Positions 5,550 to 5,669 of a DNA stretch of 5,669 nucleotides are shown here, one piece after another. Position 1 is the stretch's first letter. The number at the start of each line of letters is the position of its first letter. The notes below the pieces were generated by a model that saw nothing but the letters and a program-made list of their open reading frames with translations, searched no databases and had not been told where the DNA came from. The position numbers were made by a program, and so were the translations under genes. The DNA lies in the NCBI GenBank assembly GCA_900551505.1, contig URWK01000094.1, positions 1 to 5,669 of the forward strand, given 5' to 3'. The stretch is from an uncultured Ruminococcus sp. GTDB taxonomy: Bacteria > Bacillota > Clostridia > Oscillospirales > Ruminococcaceae.

Positions 5550-5669
5550 GGGGGGGGGCCCCCCCCCCCGCGGCGGCGCGCCCCCCCGCGCAGCGGGCTG
5601 GCTTTAATAAAAAAAAAAATATAAATTGAAAAAAAATTTTTTTTTTTTTTTTTTTTTTTTTTATTTTTT
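5548..5669. other. Low-complexity contig-end artefact
   Basis: Eleven G are followed directly by eleven C, then a GC-only block (CGGCGG repeats and seven C), then an A run, an A/T mix and a 26-base T run. None of this resembles the moderate-GC sequence of the window, and the mirror-like G-C junction is what a poly-G read joined to its reverse complement would give. No gene or regulatory signal should be called here. Confidence 0.85.

Noticed and set aside
5548..5569. G11-C11 palindrome as a real GC-rich terminator or structural element
   Set aside because: Uniform homopolymers on both sides, mismatch with the base composition of the window and its position at the contig end point to an artefact.

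Overview
The window looks like a short metagenomic-style contig from a low-to-moderate-GC Firmicute. It is most likely from the Clostridia, in the Ruminococcaceae/Oscillospirales range. This is inferred from Gram-positive-style GGAGG ribosome sites, a TTG start, tight operon packing, the style of the ProA and ProB proteins, and a glutamate kinase without a PUA domain. No phylogenetic marker was compared directly, so the placement is tentative.

The layout is two divergent transcription units around a 254-nt intergenic region. Leftward (minus strand) runs a compact five-gene operon: a small three-helix membrane protein (3947-3642), a D-2-hydroxyacid dehydrogenase (3664-2711), glutamate 5-kinase proB (about 2685-1882), an acidic protein of unknown function (1885-1346) and glutamate-5-semialdehyde dehydrogenase proA (1322-75). 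Neighbouring genes overlap or lie at most about 25 nt apart, so they are probably one transcript from an extended -10 promoter at 4040-4012. Rightward is a single enolase gene, eno (4202-5497), with its own extended -10 promoter at 4103-4132 and a strong GGAGG site.

ProB and ProA carry out the first two steps of proline synthesis from glutamate: phosphorylation to glutamyl-5-phosphate, then reduction to glutamate-5-semialdehyde, which cyclises to pyrroline-5-carboxylate. ProC, the last step, is not in the window. The gene of unknown function between proB and proA, started by a 4-nt ATGA overlap with proB, is the most notable gene. The dehydrogenase probably acts on a small 2-keto/2-hydroxy acid, and its link to proline is not obvious.

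The most notable non-coding signal is a pair of related palindromic elements sharing GTTAGCA-N4-CTAAT. One overlaps the eno -35 box and the other sits at the predicted transcription start, which suggests a repressor operator pair. The two ends of the window (1-36 and about 5548-5669) are homopolymer runs that look like assembly or sequencing artefacts. The right-hand one begins inside what appears to be the eno terminator hairpin. I see no mobile element, CRISPR array, tRNA or rRNA, and no convincing wholly new system.
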